A DNA stretch of 54,030 nucleotides, from contig DKPS01000012.1 in assembly GCA_002471345.1 (NCBI GenBank), positions 1 through 54,030 on the forward strand. Reading direction: 5' to 3'. A model generated the notes under the pieces. It saw nothing but the letters and a program-made list of their open reading frames with translations. It was not told where the DNA came from and did no database searches. A program made the position numbers and the translations under genes. The stretch is from Saprospiraceae bacterium UBA7328. GTDB taxonomy: Bacteria; Bacteroidota; Bacteroidia; Chitinophagales; Saprospiraceae. Each line of letters begins with the position of its first letter. Position 1 is the stretch's first letter. Below, piece after piece: positions 17,823 to 26,044 of the stretch.

Positions 17823-17868
17823 CCAAAAAGCATTCATAAACAATCATTATCAAAAAACGTGTTTAACT

Positions 17869-20800
17869 ATGAAACTATCTAAAATCTACAAACCGCCTAA
17901 ACTGATTTTACTTTTCTGTATTCTGCTCACAACATGGTTGCCAGTAGCTCATGCAGAATCAGAATCAAACAGTGATACTCGTCAACTTATCGAAGTTTTG
18001 GATGAGATGAGTAAGAGATATCAAATAGCATTTTCGTATGAAACAAAGCTGCTTAAGGACATTGAAGTTATTTTTGATTTTCAAGAAAGTGAGGACTTGG
18101 AAAATGCAGTGGATAGACTACTCAATCGTACGGGTTTTAAGTATCGAGCTATTGGACTTAAATATTTTGTAATTCATGAGGCCAATAGAAAAGGAGTCAA
18201 AAATGCTAAAAAACTTGAGCGGAAACTCAAGCAGATTGAGAAGTTAGAAAAGAAGGGTAAGCTTAGTTTGCAAAAAACAAGTACAGAAAAGAAAGCTCAA
18301 TTTCTTAACATCACGGAGTCATTAATAGCTCTAAATCAAGTTATAGAAATTAGTGGGACGGTATTAGGACCAGATGGATTGCCATTAATTGGTGCAACTA
18401 TTCAAGTAAAAGGAACAACCACGGGTACAGCAACTGATCTTGATGGATCATTTTCTCTATCTGCTCCAGATAATGCAACAACACTAGTGGTAGCATATTT
18501 GGGATATGCCACTCAAGAAGTATTAATCAATGGTAGAACAGTAATCGATATCACTTTGTCAGAAGATGCAAGTGCATTGGATGAAGTAATAGTGGTGGGT
18601 TATGGCCGACAACAGAAAAGAAACATTACAGGTGCGGTGACAACGATTTCTGCGAGTCAGATATCTGATATTGCCGTAACTAATTTTGAAAATGCGATTC
18701 AAGGTCAAATGGCAGGTGTCCAGGTAAGTGAAACGAGTGGAGAGCCAGGGGCAGGACCTACTGTAAGAGTCAGAGGTGTAGGTTCTATCACAGCAGGAAA
18801 CGAACCACTTTATGTTATAGATGGATTCCCAGTATCTAAGAATGTGGATCTTGGAGTACAAGGTGATAACTTTAGAAGAGGAGCTGGAAGGTTCAGACCT
18901 CCAACTGCAAATCCATTAGGAACGCTTAGTCCTAACGATATAGAATCTATACAAGTATTAAAAGATGCCTCAGCTGCTTCAATTTATGGATCTAGAGGAT
19001 CTAATGGTGTTATTCTGATTACTACTAAAACAGGGAACAAAACGGGTAAACCTGTCATTTCATATGATTCATATGTTGGATCTCAGACTGTAGCTAATAA
19101 GTTGGATTTAATGAATGCAGCTCAATTGATAGACTACAATCTAGACGCGACTAATAATGCCTATCTTCAGAATGGACCAGAGGGTGCAAGTGCCAGTGAT
19201 CCTAATTCAGTAAGAACTAATGGAGCTTGGAGAATAGCGGATGATATTCAAAACCCAGATGGAACCGATACGGATTGGCAAGATGTAATGTTTAGATCTG
19301 CTATGCTACAAAGTCATAACCTTTCGGTTTCTGGAGGTGCGGATAATGTGAGTTATTATCTGGCAGGTAATTTTTATAATCAAGAAGGAATTATCGAAAA
19401 GTCCGGCTTTGACAGATATAGTTTTAGAATGAATATTCAAGCAGATATCAGTAATAAACTAAGAGTAGGATTTAATTTGAACCCATCTTATACTTCATCG
19501 GATAAGCTGCCAGCAGGCTCTCCTTACTTTGCTCGGCCTCCCGGTATTGTTTATTCTGGAATCATTCATTCTCCGACTGTAAGACCATTAAATGCAGATG
19601 GCACGCCGAATCAATTGGATAATCAAAGTTATTTGAGAACAAGTGATGACCAATCTTCATCCATGACCTCAGCAAGTAATCCTTTGGCTATTATCGAAGC
19701 TGTAGATGATCAGTTAAATCAATTCAGAACATTCAGCAGCGGATATTTGAAGTTTGATTTTATGGATAATTTGACATTCAAGACTTATGTTGGAGTCGAT
19801 GTCAATAACTATAAGAGGAATTTCTATAGAGCAAATACATTGCTATATAGAACAGCTACATCTGGTGAACCTTATGGACAATCTAGTTCGTCTGAAAGTG
19901 TAAGTTGGGTAGCAGAGCAGACTTTGTCTTATAATACCAAAATAGGTGAAGAGCATAACATTAATGCTGTAGCAGGAGTAACAGCGCAAAAGGAGAAAAT
20001 AGATATCAATACCATCATTGCTGATAATTTTCCTGATGATTTGGTTACAACTGTAAGTGGTGGTCAAGTTGTGCAAGGAACTGCTGCGCAAGAAGAATGG
20101 TCATTGTTCTCATTGTTAGCAAGAGTTAATTATGATTACAATGACAGATTTTTAGTAACGGCCTCTATAAGATCGGATAAATCATCTCGCTTTGGAGCTG
20201 GCAATAAGACAGGTATCTTCCCTTCTGCATCAGTAGGCTGGAGAATTTCAAATGATATCAAATCTGCTGATTGGTTGAGTGATTTGAAATTGAGGGCCAG
20301 TTGGGGGAAAACAGGAAACTTCCTCATTCCAAATTATGCGTCTATAGGGTTGCTAGGTCAATCAAATTATACATTCGGAGGCTCACTGACAAATGGTATT
20401 TCTCCTTCTACTATTAGCAATCAAGATTTGAGTTGGGAGAAGACAAGTTCATATGACATAGGACTAGATTTTGGATTTTTAGAAGATAGGATTTACGGTA
20501 CAGTTGAATATTTTAAAAGTACGACAACAGATTTGTTGTTAGCTGTACAAGTGCCGGCTGCTTTAGGATTTACTAACGCCTTAACTAACATAGGTGAAGT
20601 CGTAAATAAGGGAATTGAACTTCAGATAACAAGTAGAAATACTACTGGGAAATTGAGATGGACTACTGATTTGAATTTTTCTACAATTGATAATGAAGTT
20701 ACGAAACTAGGCCCATCTGGTGATCCAATATTAAGTTCAGGCGGTGCAGGAAACCGTCACATCACTCAGATTGGCGAACCAATAGGAAGTTATTTTGGAT

Positions 20801-21459
20801 ATCAGACTGATGGAATATATCAATCTCAGGCGGAAATAGATGCAGGGCCTACAGATCAGATTGCAACGCCAAGACCTGGAGATTTTAGATGGAAGGATAT
20901 TAATAATGATGGTGTGATCAATGCTTCTGATAGAACAACTGTAGGTAATTATTTACCTGATTTTACATATGGTATTACGAATACTTTCTCATATGAAAAT
21001 GTAAGTCTGAGCTTTCTAATCCAAGGTGTAGAAGGAGCAGAAGTTCTTAACTTAACGAGAAGGCACATGGGTAATGGAGAAGCCAATTATAATAGTTATG
21101 CTGACTGGGTGAACAGATGGAGGTCTCCTTCTGATCCTGGTAATGGAGAAATTCCTAGAGCTAACCGGCAAACTGGAAACAGCAACAACAGGCCATCTAA
21201 TTATCAAGTAGAAGATGCTTCATACATCAGATTAAGAAATGTGACAATGGCTTATAATTTTCCTCAGTCTGCTTTAGGAGATGTATTCTCTAGTTTAAGA
21301 CTTTATGTGTCAGGTACTAATCTAATCACGTTTACTGACTATTTAGGATTCAATCCTGAGGTGAATAATAATGATGATAATGTTAATGTACAGGGAGAAG
21401 ATTATGGTGCATATCCATTATCCAGAGTAATGACTTTTGGCGTCAATGCCTCATTTTAA
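17869..21459 (+). CDS. SusC/RagA-type TonB-dependent outer-membrane transporter with STN domain
   Basis: The protein has 1196 residues. A signal peptide (KLILLFCILLTTWLPVAHA) is followed by an STN signalling domain (about 40-105), a carboxypeptidase-D-like domain (about 162-240; ISGTVLGPDGLPLIGATI), and the SusC hallmark DEVIVVGYGRQQKRNITGAVTTIS that carries the TonB box region. The plug (QMAGVQVSETSGEPGAGPTVRVRG; YVIDGFPV; DASAASIYGSRGSNGVILITTK) and the 22-strand barrel follow, ending in an aromatic F. It imports an oligomeric substrate in partnership with the SusD lipoprotein encoded 26 bp downstream. The STN domain means it also signals to FecR. Confidence 0.95.
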   Translation: MKLSKIYKPPKLILLFCILLTTWLPVAHAESESNSDTRQLIEVLDEMSKRYQIAFSYETKLLKDIEVIFDFQESEDLENAVDRLLNRTGFKYRAIGLKYFVIHEANRKGVKNAKKLERKLKQIEKLEKKGKLSLQKTSTEKKAQFLNITESLIALNQVIEISGTVLGPDGLPLIGATIQVKGTTTGTATDLDGSFSLSAPDNATTLVVAYLGYATQEVLINGRTVIDITLSEDASALDEVIVVGYGRQQKRNITGAVTTISASQISDIAVTNFENAIQGQMAGVQVSETSGEPGAGPTVRVRGVGSITAGNEPLYVIDGFPVSKNVDLGVQGDNFRRGAGRFRPPTANPLGTLSPNDIESIQVLKDASAASIYGSRGSNGVILITTKTGNKTGKPVISYDSYVGSQTVANKLDLMNAAQLIDYNLDATNNAYLQNGPEGASASDPNSVRTNGAWRIADDIQNPDGTDTDWQDVMFRSAMLQSHNLSVSGGADNVSYYLAGNFYNQEGIIEKSGFDRYSFRMNIQADISNKLRVGFNLNPSYTSSDKLPAGSPYFARPPGIVYSGIIHSPTVRPLNADGTPNQLDNQSYLRTSDDQSSSMTSASNPLAIIEAVDDQLNQFRTFSSGYLKFDFMDNLTFKTYVGVDVNNYKRNFYRANTLLYRTATSGEPYGQSSSSESVSWVAEQTLSYNTKIGEEHNINAVAGVTAQKEKIDINTIIADNFPDDLVTTVSGGQVVQGTAAQEEWSLFSLLARVNYDYNDRFLVTASIRSDKSSRFGAGNKTGIFPSASVGWRISNDIKSADWLSDLKLRASWGKTGNFLIPNYASIGLLGQSNYTFGGSLTNGISPSTISNQDLSWEKTSSYDIGLDFGFLEDRIYGTVEYFKSTTTDLLLAVQVPAALGFTNALTNIGEVVNKGIELQITSRNTTGKLRWTTDLNFSTIDNEVTKLGPSGDPILSSGGAGNRHITQIGEPIGSYFGYQTDGIYQSQAEIDAGPTDQIATPRPGDFRWKDINNDGVINASDRTTVGNYLPDFTYGITNTFSYENVSLSFLIQGVEGAEVLNLTRRHMGNGEANYNSYADWVNRWRSPSDPGNGEIPRANRQTGNSNNRPSNYQVEDASYIRLRNVTMAYNFPQSALGDVFSSLRLYVSGTNLITFTDYLGFNPEVNNNDDNVNVQGEDYGAYPLSRVMTFGVNASF

Positions 21460-21485
21460 TATTATTCATTATAAAAATATTTGAA

Positions 21486-22853
21486 ATGAAAAATAAATAT
21501 ATAATATCAATAATAATCTTTTCTGGATTGATGTCTTGTTCAGAGAGCTTTACTGATCTTGCTCCAATTTCTCAAAGGAATGCTGGAAATTTCTATAATA
21601 CTGCATCTGATATGGAAGTAGCAGTAAGTGCAATTTACAATTCATTAAAAGCTGATGGATGTTATAACCAAAGTTATTGGGTCCTTCAAGAGTTACGGTC
21701 AGACAATACTTTTTGGGATGGAACTGGGTTGGCTGAAGAAATAACTGTGTTCGATAAGTTTACTGATATCTCTACAAGTGATATAACTGAAGCTGCCTGG
21801 AATGATTCTTATTTAGGAATTTCAAGAGCTAATATAGTTCTAAGCAGAATAGACGCGGTGGATATGGACGCTGGATTGAAATCTCAATACAAAGGGGAAG
21901 CATTATTTCTTAGATCTCTTTATTATTATCATTTAGCAGTTGGGTTTGGCAATATTCCATTAGTACTAACAGAAACAGCTTCGGTAGATGAAGGATTAGA
22001 GCATGTCCAAGTAAGTCAAGATGTAGTATTTAATCATATTATTAATGATCTGACTAGTGCTGCTGCCAGTCTGCCATCAAGTTATAGCGGAAGCGATGTA
22101 GGTAGAGCTACTAAAGGAGCTGCCAATACGTTGTTAGGCAGAGTATACCTTACCATTGGTGATGATACCAATGCCGCTGCTGCTTTGAGACAAGTTGTTT
22201 CTGGTGGTTATAGCTTGGTAAGTGAATTCGCTAATCTCTGGGGAGTGGAAAATGAACACAATTCTGAATCCATATTTGAAGTGGAGTTTGAAGGTGGTTT
22301 TGGTGATCAAGGAAATAATTTCACTAATCAGTTTAATGGTGACCTTGCAGCAGCTGTTACCTCTGGGCAGAGAAATATTCCTGAAGCAGATTTAATTGCT
22401 GAATATGAAGAGGGTGATTCCAGATTAAATTTAATAGATGGATTGACTGAGATTAGTCCTTGGACCTTAAAATATGGGTCGACTAATTCTTTCAGTGATG
22501 ACGATGCTCCTAATAATTGGGTGGTATTTAGATATGCTGATGTACTTTTGATGTTAGCGGAGGCTGTTGGTGAAGGTTCTGAAGGTTACGATCTTATAAA
22601 TCAGGTAAGAACCAGAGCGGGATTAAGTGGAATTGATAGTAGTACTCCAGGTTCTTTTAACGAGAAGTTGCTTCATGAGAGAAGGGTAGAGTTGGCTTTT
22701 GAGAATCATAGATGGGCCGATTTATTAAGATTTGGAGTAGCTGAAAGTGTAATGGCAGCACAGGGGAAATCTGTAAATGGGAAATTACTATTTGCCATTC
22801 CACAGAGAGAACTGGATTTGAATACGAATTTCACTCAAAATCCAGGGTACTAA
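21486..22853 (+). CDS. SusD/RagB-family substrate-binding lipoprotein
   Basis: A 455-residue surface lipoprotein with lipobox L-M-S-C (Cys18), followed by the SusD N-terminal signature (FTDLAPISQRNAGNFYNTASDMEVAVSAIYNSL). The TPR-like helices include AEALFLRSLYYYHLAVGFGNIPLV-type sequence at about 136-160, and the C-terminal RagB domain ends LLHERRVELAFENHRWADLLRFG and AIPQRELDLN. It caps the SusC barrel and binds the glycan. It is slightly short for the family (often 480-600). The glycan cannot be identified from the sequence. A strong terminator follows, so the susCD transcript may be partly separated from the enzyme genes. Confidence 0.95.
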   Translation: MKNKYIISIIIFSGLMSCSESFTDLAPISQRNAGNFYNTASDMEVAVSAIYNSLKADGCYNQSYWVLQELRSDNTFWDGTGLAEEITVFDKFTDISTSDITEAAWNDSYLGISRANIVLSRIDAVDMDAGLKSQYKGEALFLRSLYYYHLAVGFGNIPLVLTETASVDEGLEHVQVSQDVVFNHIINDLTSAAASLPSSYSGSDVGRATKGAANTLLGRVYLTIGDDTNAAAALRQVVSGGYSLVSEFANLWGVENEHNSESIFEVEFEGGFGDQGNNFTNQFNGDLAAAVTSGQRNIPEADLIAEYEEGDSRLNLIDGLTEISPWTLKYGSTNSFSDDDAPNNWVVFRYADVLLMLAEAVGEGSEGYDLINQVRTRAGLSGIDSSTPGSFNEKLLHERRVELAFENHRWADLLRFGVAESVMAAQGKSVNGKLLFAIPQRELDLNTNFTQNPGY

Positions 22854-22884
22854 GAATTTCATACGTTTTCATACATACAATTAT

Positions 22885-22914
22885 TAGCCCACAGATAAAG
22901 CTGTGGGCTATTTT
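22885..22914 (+). terminator. Rho-independent terminator after susD
   Basis: A perfect 10-bp stem, TAGCCCACAG paired with CTGTGGGCTA, with loop ATAAAG, is followed by TTTT. It lies 31 bases past the susD stop and 44 bases before the deacetylase ATG, probably reducing read-through into the downstream enzyme genes. Confidence 0.85.
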
Positions 22915-22957
22915 ACACAAACAGAACAATTTGAAAATATTTACTAAATCATAGAGA

Positions 22958-23869
22958 ATGAAAAATATTTACTTAATTCCAATAGTACTGTTAATGTCAG
23001 CAGCAATGTTGTTTGGACAGTCTAAACCATTGAATATCATCGCTATTGGGGCACATCCCGATGATTGTGATTCTAAGTTTGGAGGCACAGCTGCTCTTTT
23101 TGCAGAGATGGGACATAATGTAAAATTCTTAGCTTTGACAAGTGGTGATGCAGGTCATCAATCTCAAGGAGGAGGAGCGCTTGGTAACCGTAGAAGAGAA
23201 GAAGCTGCCGAAGCAGGTAGAAGGTTAGGTATAGCTGAGTATGAGACATTAGACAATCACGATGGAGAACTGATGCCTACCTTGCATGTCAGACATCAAG
23301 TGATCAGGGCAATTAGGAATTGGGATGCAGACATCGTTTTAGGGCTTAGGTCAAATGATTATCATCCTGATCATAGAAATGCAGGAAAGGTCGTAATGGA
23401 TGCATCATATATGGTCATTGTACCAAATGTATGTCCAGATACTCCACCGCTTAACAAGAATCCATTGTTCTTATACATGCAAGATCGCTTTCAAAAACCG
23501 TATCCACATACTCCAGATTTAGTTGTAGCTATTGATAAGGTTATAGAAAAGAAGGTAGATGCCATGGATGCTCATTACTCACAGATGTATGAATGGGGCC
23601 CTTGGACAAATGGTGGTGATGCGAGTGTGGCAAAAGTGCCAAAAGGTGATAAAGCAAAAAGGGAGTGGCTTTCAAAAAGAGTAAAAAGGAATCCAGGGAA
23701 AATGTCACCAGAAAGAAAAGCTTCTTTAGAAAAATGGTATGGTGAAGAAGAAGCAAAAGAAATAAAATATACGGAGGCTTTTGAAATTGCTGAATATGGA
23801 ATGCAGCCATCACAAGCTGACCTATTAAAATTCTTTCCAATGTTCAAGCAGCCTGTAAACAAACCTTAG
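22958..23869 (+). CDS. Exported PIG-L/LmbE-family deacetylase
   Basis: A 303-residue zinc-dependent N-acetylglucosaminyl deacetylase-fold enzyme with a signal peptide (IVLLMSAAMLFGQ). The zinc and catalytic residues are His33, Asp35 and Asp36 in GAHPDDCDSKFGG and His136/His139 in DYHPDHRNAG. The LTSGDAGHQ strand and RRREEAAEAGRRLG helix are standard for the family. The C-terminal KFFPMFKQP is part of an extension with charged helices. Family members remove N-acetyl groups from amino sugars or similar amides, so the locus may target a glycan with N-acetylated sugars; that is an inference. The MFS gene starts 16 bp after its stop. Confidence 0.88.
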   Translation: MKNIYLIPIVLLMSAAMLFGQSKPLNIIAIGAHPDDCDSKFGGTAALFAEMGHNVKFLALTSGDAGHQSQGGGALGNRRREEAAEAGRRLGIAEYETLDNHDGELMPTLHVRHQVIRAIRNWDADIVLGLRSNDYHPDHRNAGKVVMDASYMVIVPNVCPDTPPLNKNPLFLYMQDRFQKPYPHTPDLVVAIDKVIEKKVDAMDAHYSQMYEWGPWTNGGDASVAKVPKGDKAKREWLSKRVKRNPGKMSPERKASLEKWYGEEEAKEIKYTEAFEIAEYGMQPSQADLLKFFPMFKQPVNKP

Positions 23870-23885
23870 AAAAAAGCCTCAATAG

Positions 23886-25145
23886 ATGAAACGTAATTTT
23901 TTTATTGTAGGACTTATCATCCTCACATTCTTTGTCATCTCTTTTTTGACAAATATTATAGGCCCATTAGTGCCTGATATCATAGATAGTTATGACCTCA
24001 GTCTAACGATGGTCGCAGTGCTTCCATTTGCTTTTTTCATTGCATATGGAGTCATGTCTATACCTAGTGGAGTAATGGTTGAGAGATTGGGAGAAAAAAC
24101 TGTGATGGTAATTGCTTTTCTGCTAAGCAGTTTAGGGGCGTTTATTTTTGCCTCAAATCCTACTTATGCGATGTATATCGTTTCATTGTTCCTAATTGGT
24201 TCAGGCATGGCAATGTTACAAGTAGCAATTAATCCATTGTTGAGGATTGCTGGTGGTGAAGAGCATTTCGCATTCACATCAGTAATTGGACAATTGTTCT
24301 TTGGTCTTGCTTCATTTTTGAGCCCATTGGTTTACTCATATCTCGTTCTTAATCTTAAAGCAGGCAATACGTCATCTTGGTTTTTAGATTCTATGAGTAG
24401 TCTTGTCCCTTCTGAATTACCTTGGATATCATTGTATTGGGTCTTTGCTGGGGTATCGCTTATCATGGTCTTAGTCATAGGCTTGACCTCTTTTCCATCA
24501 GTAGAAAGAAAAGATGATGAGAAAGTGGGAGCAATGAATACTCATGTGATGTTACTCAAAAAACCCATGGTTTGGATGTACTTTTTGGCCGTGTTTTGCT
24601 ATGTAGGGTCAGAGCAAGGTGTAGCCAATTGGATTTCAGAATTTCTTCAAACTTATCATGAAGTGGACCCACAGACCACTGGTGCTCGAACTGTAGCATT
24701 GTTTTGGGGGCTCATGACAGCAGGAACTATATTAGGACTCGTGCTTCTCAAGGTCATGGACAGTAGAAAAGTGCTGATTGGGTTTTCAGGAGCAGCTATA
24801 GTCTCTCTCATTTTAGCTTTGTTTGGAAGTAAAAGTATTGCCCTAATCTCTTTTCCTATGGTTGGATTTTTTGCTTCAGTAATGTGGTCGATAATAATAT
24901 CATTGGCTCTTAATTCTGTGACAAATAATCATGGTTCACTATCTGGAACATTAGTGACTGGTATTGCCGGAGGAGCCGTTTTACCGTTAATCGTTGGCTC
25001 ATTAGGTGATGTCTTCGGATTGAGAATTGGAATGTTATTTCTCTTTATCTCATTGGGATATATTATGAGTATTGGATTTTGGTCAAAACCACTAATTACC
25101 AATCAATTAATGACAAGTTCTCTTCAAAAAAAGACCAAAGAATGA
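23886..25145 (+). CDS. Sugar MFS transporter (FucP-like)
   Basis: A 419-residue inner-membrane transporter with about 12 predicted membrane helices. The N-terminal half resembles the L-fucose permease branch: NIIGPLVPDIIDSYDLS, FAFFIAYGVMSIPSGVMVERLGEK (the MFS loop 2-3 region) and LLIGSGMAMLQVAINPLLR-type sequence. It probably brings the mono- or disaccharide released by the SusCD-linked enzymes into the cytoplasm by proton symport. Its stop codon overlaps the start of the ROK kinase gene (ATGA arrangement), so the two are translationally coupled and probably act in sequence. Confidence 0.88.
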   Translation: MKRNFFIVGLIILTFFVISFLTNIIGPLVPDIIDSYDLSLTMVAVLPFAFFIAYGVMSIPSGVMVERLGEKTVMVIAFLLSSLGAFIFASNPTYAMYIVSLFLIGSGMAMLQVAINPLLRIAGGEEHFAFTSVIGQLFFGLASFLSPLVYSYLVLNLKAGNTSSWFLDSMSSLVPSELPWISLYWVFAGVSLIMVLVIGLTSFPSVERKDDEKVGAMNTHVMLLKKPMVWMYFLAVFCYVGSEQGVANWISEFLQTYHEVDPQTTGARTVALFWGLMTAGTILGLVLLKVMDSRKVLIGFSGAAIVSLILALFGSKSIALISFPMVGFFASVMWSIIISLALNSVTNNHGSLSGTLVTGIAGGAVLPLIVGSLGDVFGLRIGMLFLFISLGYIMSIGFWSKPLITNQLMTSSLQKKTKE

Positions 25146-26044
25146 ATTCACAACATAGTGAAATCAAAATTATAGGAGTTGATTTAGGAGGTACTAAGGT
25201 ACATGTGGCGGAGATTGATAATGATGTTCTTAGTGGGGGAAAAATAAAAAATCAGCATAAAGTAAATATTGATGCTTCAGGTACGGAACAAGAAGTTTTG
25301 TCAGAATTAAAATCAGCCATCAAAGAAGTTTGGAATGATGGTATACAAGGAATTGGACTAGGGATACCTAGTGTTTGTGATATTCAAAAAGGTATTGTCT
25401 ATGATGTTTCAAATATTCAATCTTGGAAAGAAGTACATCTGAAAGCCATACTCGAAAATGAATTTAAGGTTCCTGTCTACTTGAACAATGATGCAAACTG
25501 CTTCGCAATTGGTGAAAAGTATTTTGGACATGGAAAAAAATATAAAAACTTTATTGGATTGATAATGGGGACAGGTATGGCAGGAGGAATCATAATTAAT
25601 CATAAGCTCTATAATGGTATTAATTGTGGAAGTGGAGAATTTGGGATGATGCCTTACAAAAAACACTTTTACGAGTATTATTGTACCGGAAGGTATTTCA
25701 CAAGAAACTATAATTTGAAAGGTGAGGAAATGGCAGTAATGGCAGCGTCAGGACATCAAAAAGCCATAAAGGCATTTAAGAAATTTGGCAAGCATGTTGG
25801 AAATGCTATATCGGCGATAATGTATGCTTACGATCCAGAAGGTATAATTCTGGGAGGCTCAGTAAGTAAATCATATACCTATTTTAAAGATGAAGTGGCA
25901 AATGTCTTAGCAGATTTTGCCTACACTCCAATTCGTGAGAATTTCAAAATTGAGGTTTCTGAAAACTTGGACATACCCGTATTGGGAGCAGCAGCATTGT
26001 TTCTTGATAATTTGGGAAATAACAAAAATGACGGGAATGGGTAA
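25142..26044 (+). CDS. ROK-family sugar kinase
   Basis: A 300-residue kinase. The ATP-phosphate loop is GVDLGGTKVHVAEID near the N-terminus. The sugar-site NNDAN is in VPVYLNNDANCFAIGEKYFG, followed by GLIMGTGMAGGIIINHKLYNG and the late GGSVSKSY. The classic zinc motif CxCGxxGCxE is missing; in its place is GEFGMMPYKKHFYEYYCTGRYF. It would phosphorylate the sugar imported by the MFS protein. I chose the ATG at 25142, which overlaps the MFS stop, rather than an upstream TTG at 25079. The end overlaps the start of the next gene by 17 bp. Confidence 0.88.
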   Translation: MNSQHSEIKIIGVDLGGTKVHVAEIDNDVLSGGKIKNQHKVNIDASGTEQEVLSELKSAIKEVWNDGIQGIGLGIPSVCDIQKGIVYDVSNIQSWKEVHLKAILENEFKVPVYLNNDANCFAIGEKYFGHGKKYKNFIGLIMGTGMAGGIIINHKLYNGINCGSGEFGMMPYKKHFYEYYCTGRYFTRNYNLKGEEMAVMAASGHQKAIKAFKKFGKHVGNAISAIMYAYDPEGIILGGSVSKSYTYFKDEVANVLADFAYTPIRENFKIEVSENLDIPVLGAAALFLDNLGNNKNDGNG

